This document shows, in pieces, positions 61,712 through 64,000 of a stretch of DNA of 64,000 nt; position 1 is the first letter of the stretch; every line of letters starts with the position of its first letter. The notes under the pieces were generated by a model. The model was given only the letters and a program-made list of their open reading frames with translations, was not told where the DNA came from and did not search any database. This stretch comes from Cubamyces lactineus (taxonomy: Eukaryota; Basidiomycota; Agaricomycetes; Polyporales; Polyporaceae), in the NCBI GenBank assembly GCA_022376465.1, contig JACDTU010000020.1:310001-374000 (forward strand). The letters run 5' to 3'. The translations under genes and the position numbers were made by a program.

Positions 61712-62928
61712 ATGCGTTTCTTCTCTACGACTGCAGCTGCTTGGGCAGGCTCGCTACTCTTCTTCAGCGCTGCGGCCTCCCCGACGCACCACGCGCGCGA
61801 CGTGACCCCTCTGTCGAGCACGGACCTCGCTGGATTGGCCCCATACACTCAGTTCGCGAGGGCTGCGTATTGCGATCCCAGCAAGATCGTCAATTGGAGC
61901 TGTGGTGGTATGTGCTTCCCTGATGTAGACTCCACAGTTTCCGACGTTTGACCGTTGGTATAATAGAGGCATGCAGTGCCAACTCGGGCTTCCAAACCGC
62001 TCTCACCGGGGGTGACGGCAATGCTGTACAGTACTGTAAGTAAGGCCGGAACGAGCTACGTGTATGTTCTGACCCACTTGGCATTCCCAGACTTCGTCGG
62101 ATATTGGCCCAGCCAGAACGCAGTCGTTATCGCCCACCAAGGCACAGACCCGACCCAGTTGTGAGTAGTTGTGCGACGAAGGCATCGGCTGCATCGGCTC
62201 ACCGTCAGCATGCCGTATATAGCTTGTCGGACGAGACGGACATCGATATCCCCATGACCAACCTTGACAGCAGCCTATTCCCAGGCGTTTCATCCAGCGT
62301 GCTCGTCCACGAAGGGTTTGCGAACGAACACGCGATTACTGCGGCGCAAATCTTGACGACAACCAAGAGCCTCATCTCGCAAAAGGGAGCGACCTCCGTC
62401 ATCACCGTAAGTTGCTTCATCGGTGCCAGTTATCGAGGGTACTTTGAGGCTAAAAATCACTGTCTCTAGGTCGGCCACTCTTTGGGTGGTGCTCTTGCAG
62501 AGCTTGATGCTCTCTTCATGACTTTAAACCTCCCGTCCAACATCCACGTGAAGTCCGTAACATACGGCACGCCCCGTGTCGGAAACCCCGACTATGCGTC
62601 ACTATTTGATGGCAAGGTAAACCGAATCAGCATGCGTTTGAGGTTCAAAGTGCTCACAGGTGCTACAATGCAGGTTCCTGACTTTAAGCGCGTCAATAAC
62701 GAGAAGGACCCCATCCCGATCGTCCCTGGCCGCTTCCTCGGTTTCCAGCACTCCCACGGGGAAGTTCACATTGTGCAGCCTGGCGAGGCCGTTTCCTGCC
62801 CAGGGGATGACGATGCGACAGACTCGCAGTGCACGATCGAGACGGTCCCAAACATCACAGAGGGCAACATTCTCAATCACCTCGGCCCATACGAGGGCAT
62901 TTACATTGGCACTATCTTCTGCACATAG
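61712..62928 (+). CDS. Secreted class 3 (fungal) triacylglycerol lipase
   Basis: ATG at 61712, about six exons, roughly 300 residues, stop at 62926. The first 22 residues are a signal peptide (MRFFSTT then AAAWAGSLLFFSAAAS). The mature enzyme begins with LAPYTQFARAAYCDPSKI and NWSCGEACSANSGF, the Cys-bearing entry typical of this family. The nucleophile elbow is VGHSLGGALAELDALFM (catalytic Ser in GHSLG). The Asp is likely in RVNNEKDPIPIVP and the His in HGEVHIVQPG. VTYGTPRVGNPDYASLF is another family block. These enzymes are secreted and hydrolyse triglycerides or related esters. The C-terminus ends GIYIGTIFCT and a Cys pair (VSCPGDDDATDSQC) suggests a disulfide. Both ends are complete. Confidence 0.93.
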
Positions 62929-63085
62929 AGATGTGATAGACCAGATGTCAGTTTACGACTTTAATGCATTTTCTCATGGGGTTTTGATATCAATGTGTGA
63001 GGATATCAGCTGCAGTGGACGCTGCTGGGCATTTGAGCTAGATCGTTTAGCCTCGATCTCGCTCTTACAAAGTTGCACCTCACTA

Positions 63086-63336
63086 TCATACAAGGAACAC
63101 GACAGGTGTACCTTCGATTGCGTACTCGAAAAGAGGCTCGATCACGAGTCCCTTGCTCCAAACCTTCTTGGGGTCGTACTTCGCTTTAACCTTGCGCAGG
63201 CGGGACAAATTCTCCCCAAGACACGTCCTCAAGCTTCTCGTCTCCCTGGCATATGTTCACGAACCATCCCAAGTCGCGGCCGAACAGCTCCGCGTTTTTC
63301 TGGTGTAGTACAAGTTCGTCCCGCTCGTCCGTCTTC
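63086..63336 (-). pseudogene. Remnant last exon of a FAD-binding BBE-type oxidoreductase, frameshifted
   Basis: On the minus strand ERDELVLHQKNAELFGRD, LGWFVNICQGDEKLEDVSWG is followed one base out of frame by GENLSRLRKVKAKYDPKKVW and the stop at 63086. NLSRLRKVKAKYDP is the signature end of berberine-bridge-type flavoenzymes. One base is missing at the WGEN junction near 63220. No upstream BBE or FAD-binding sequence lies to the right, where a + strand kinase-like frame begins instead. Confidence 0.75.
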
Positions 63337-63346
63337 TACCGGAGTA

Positions 63347-63982
63347 ATGCGCACTTTGCAACTGGCTCTGCTCATCGGCCCTCACTTCCAGAGATACGAC
63401 GATGAGCAGGGAAAGACGGTCACGCTCACCTACAAGCGACGGCTAGCGACGGAATACCCCGTGAAGGCAGTCTTTGTCGCGGAGGCAAAGACTGACACAG
63501 AGACACGAGATGTTGTGGTCAAGTTCACGCCAGTATACGGCAAGGCCGCGCACGAACTACTCGCAAGTGCGTCCCCACCACAGGCGCCAAAGCTGCACTT
63601 TTGCGATGTCGTGGAGTCGGTCGGAATGTGGGTCGTCGTCATGGACTACGTGGAGGGCAGGGCAGTCGCCGGTGTCCTGCGAGATCCCGCACGCGTTGCT
63701 TCGCTCCAGAACGCTGTCAAGACGCTGCATGCCAACGGCTTCGTCTTTGGGGACCTCCGTAATCCGAACGTGTTGGAAGTAGAGGACGGTGTAATGCTGA
63801 TCGACTTCGACTGGTGCGGCAAGGAAGGGACGGCACGATACCCGAGCGACATCCTGCTCGAGGAGGGAGTGTGGCACGCGGGTGTGCAGCGGGGTGGACT
63901 GCTGAAATATGAGCACGACTGGTATCATTTCCACGCTCTTACTGTCAACGGACCTGCGCTGGGTCCTCGTCTACATGCATAA
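63347..63982 (+). CDS. Protein-kinase-like protein, 5'-truncated or short form (about 200-212 aa)
   Basis: An ATG at 63347 opens a frame of 212 codons to the TAA at 63980-63982; a possible intron acceptor (cttccag) precedes RYDDEQGKTVTLTYKRRL. The kinase-like blocks are DVVVKFTPVYGKAAHELLA (conserved Lys), MWVVVMDYVEGRAV (hinge), HANGFVFGDLRNPNVL (catalytic-loop like, with Asp and Asn) and VMLIDFDWCGKEG (DFG-like, here DFD). It then stops soon after a YEHDWYHFHAL block. The glycine-rich loop and N-terminal extension normally found in such fungal kinase-like proteins are missing; upstream sequence is the opposite-strand BBE remnant. It may be a 5'-truncated gene rather than a functional one. 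Confidence 0.6.
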   Translation: MRTLQLALLIGPHFQRYDDEQGKTVTLTYKRRLATEYPVKAVFVAEAKTDTETRDVVVKFTPVYGKAAHELLASASPPQAPKLHFCDVVESVGMWVVVMDYVEGRAVAGVLRDPARVASLQNAVKTLHANGFVFGDLRNPNVLEVEDGVMLIDFDWCGKEGTARYPSDILLEEGVWHAGVQRGGLLKYEHDWYHFHALTVNGPALGPRLHA

Positions 63983-64000
63983 CGACCATGGCTTTAATCC

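Noticed and set aside
62660..63982. A single 440-codon frame joining lipase end and kinase-like region
   Set aside because: It starts in the wrong frame of the lipase last exon and runs over the antisense BBE remnant; only its last 212 codons are kinase-like.

Overview
The window reads as nuclear DNA of a filamentous basidiomycete, most likely a wood-decay agaricomycete close to the polypores. Almost every gene is cut by many 50-90 bp GT-AG introns (one clear GC-AG), genes are dense and on both strands, and the gene content fits: an F-box/LRR protein, a P450, omega-like glutathione transferases with serine at the active position, and several proteins seen mainly in basidiomycetes. Gene models were built by joining reading frames at splice signals. 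Where exon sums are given they close in frame; in the longest genes the outer limits and main exons are firm but single splice sites are not. I saw no rRNA, tRNA, CRISPR array or intact transposon.

Layout. 1-2196 (-): WW-domain protein running off the left edge. 2558-3723 (+): UNC50/GMH1 Golgi protein. 4079-6692 (+): calcineurin A. 7515-8921 (+): uncharacterised protein with a paralogue at 24379-25305 (-). 9306-11010 (+): polytopic membrane protein. 12200-14314 (-): bZIP factor. 15167-17386 (-): sphingoid-base-phosphate phosphatase. About 18640-19260 (+): possible spliced non-coding transcript. 19479-20969 (+): F-box/LRR protein, with a decayed copy at 23640-24250. 21309-22733 (-): aldo/keto reductase. 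26880-29024 (+): cytochrome P450. 30288-32255 (-): large Ser/Pro-rich protein. 33001-33737 (-): small protein with an in-frame stop. 34076-35027 (-): Cys-type GST. 36235-41769 (+): CFT1/CPSF160. 42436-44337 (+): disordered protein with a conserved tail. 44661-48054 (-): RecQ helicase. 48354-49628 (+): GPN2 GTPase. 51041-55337 (+): three tandem Ser-type GSTs. 55821-60714 (+): SEC31. 61712-62928 (+): secreted class 3 lipase. 63086-63982: a broken BBE-oxidase end facing a 5'-truncated kinase-like gene.

The genes fall into two groups. Housekeeping genes (UNC50, calcineurin, CFT1, RecQ, GPN2, SEC31, LCB3-type phosphatase) are intact and scattered. Accessory genes (F-box, paralogue pair, AKR, P450, four GSTs, lipase, kinase-like and BBE pieces) carry the signs of duplication and decay. 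AKR, P450 and GSTs together suit oxidation and conjugation of plant-derived aromatics, but they are spread over 34 kb and are not one co-regulated cluster. The most useful leads are the Ser-type GST array, the small His/Cys protein with a nonsense codon or 24-nt intron, the HDV..DW paralogue family, and the rearranged right edge.
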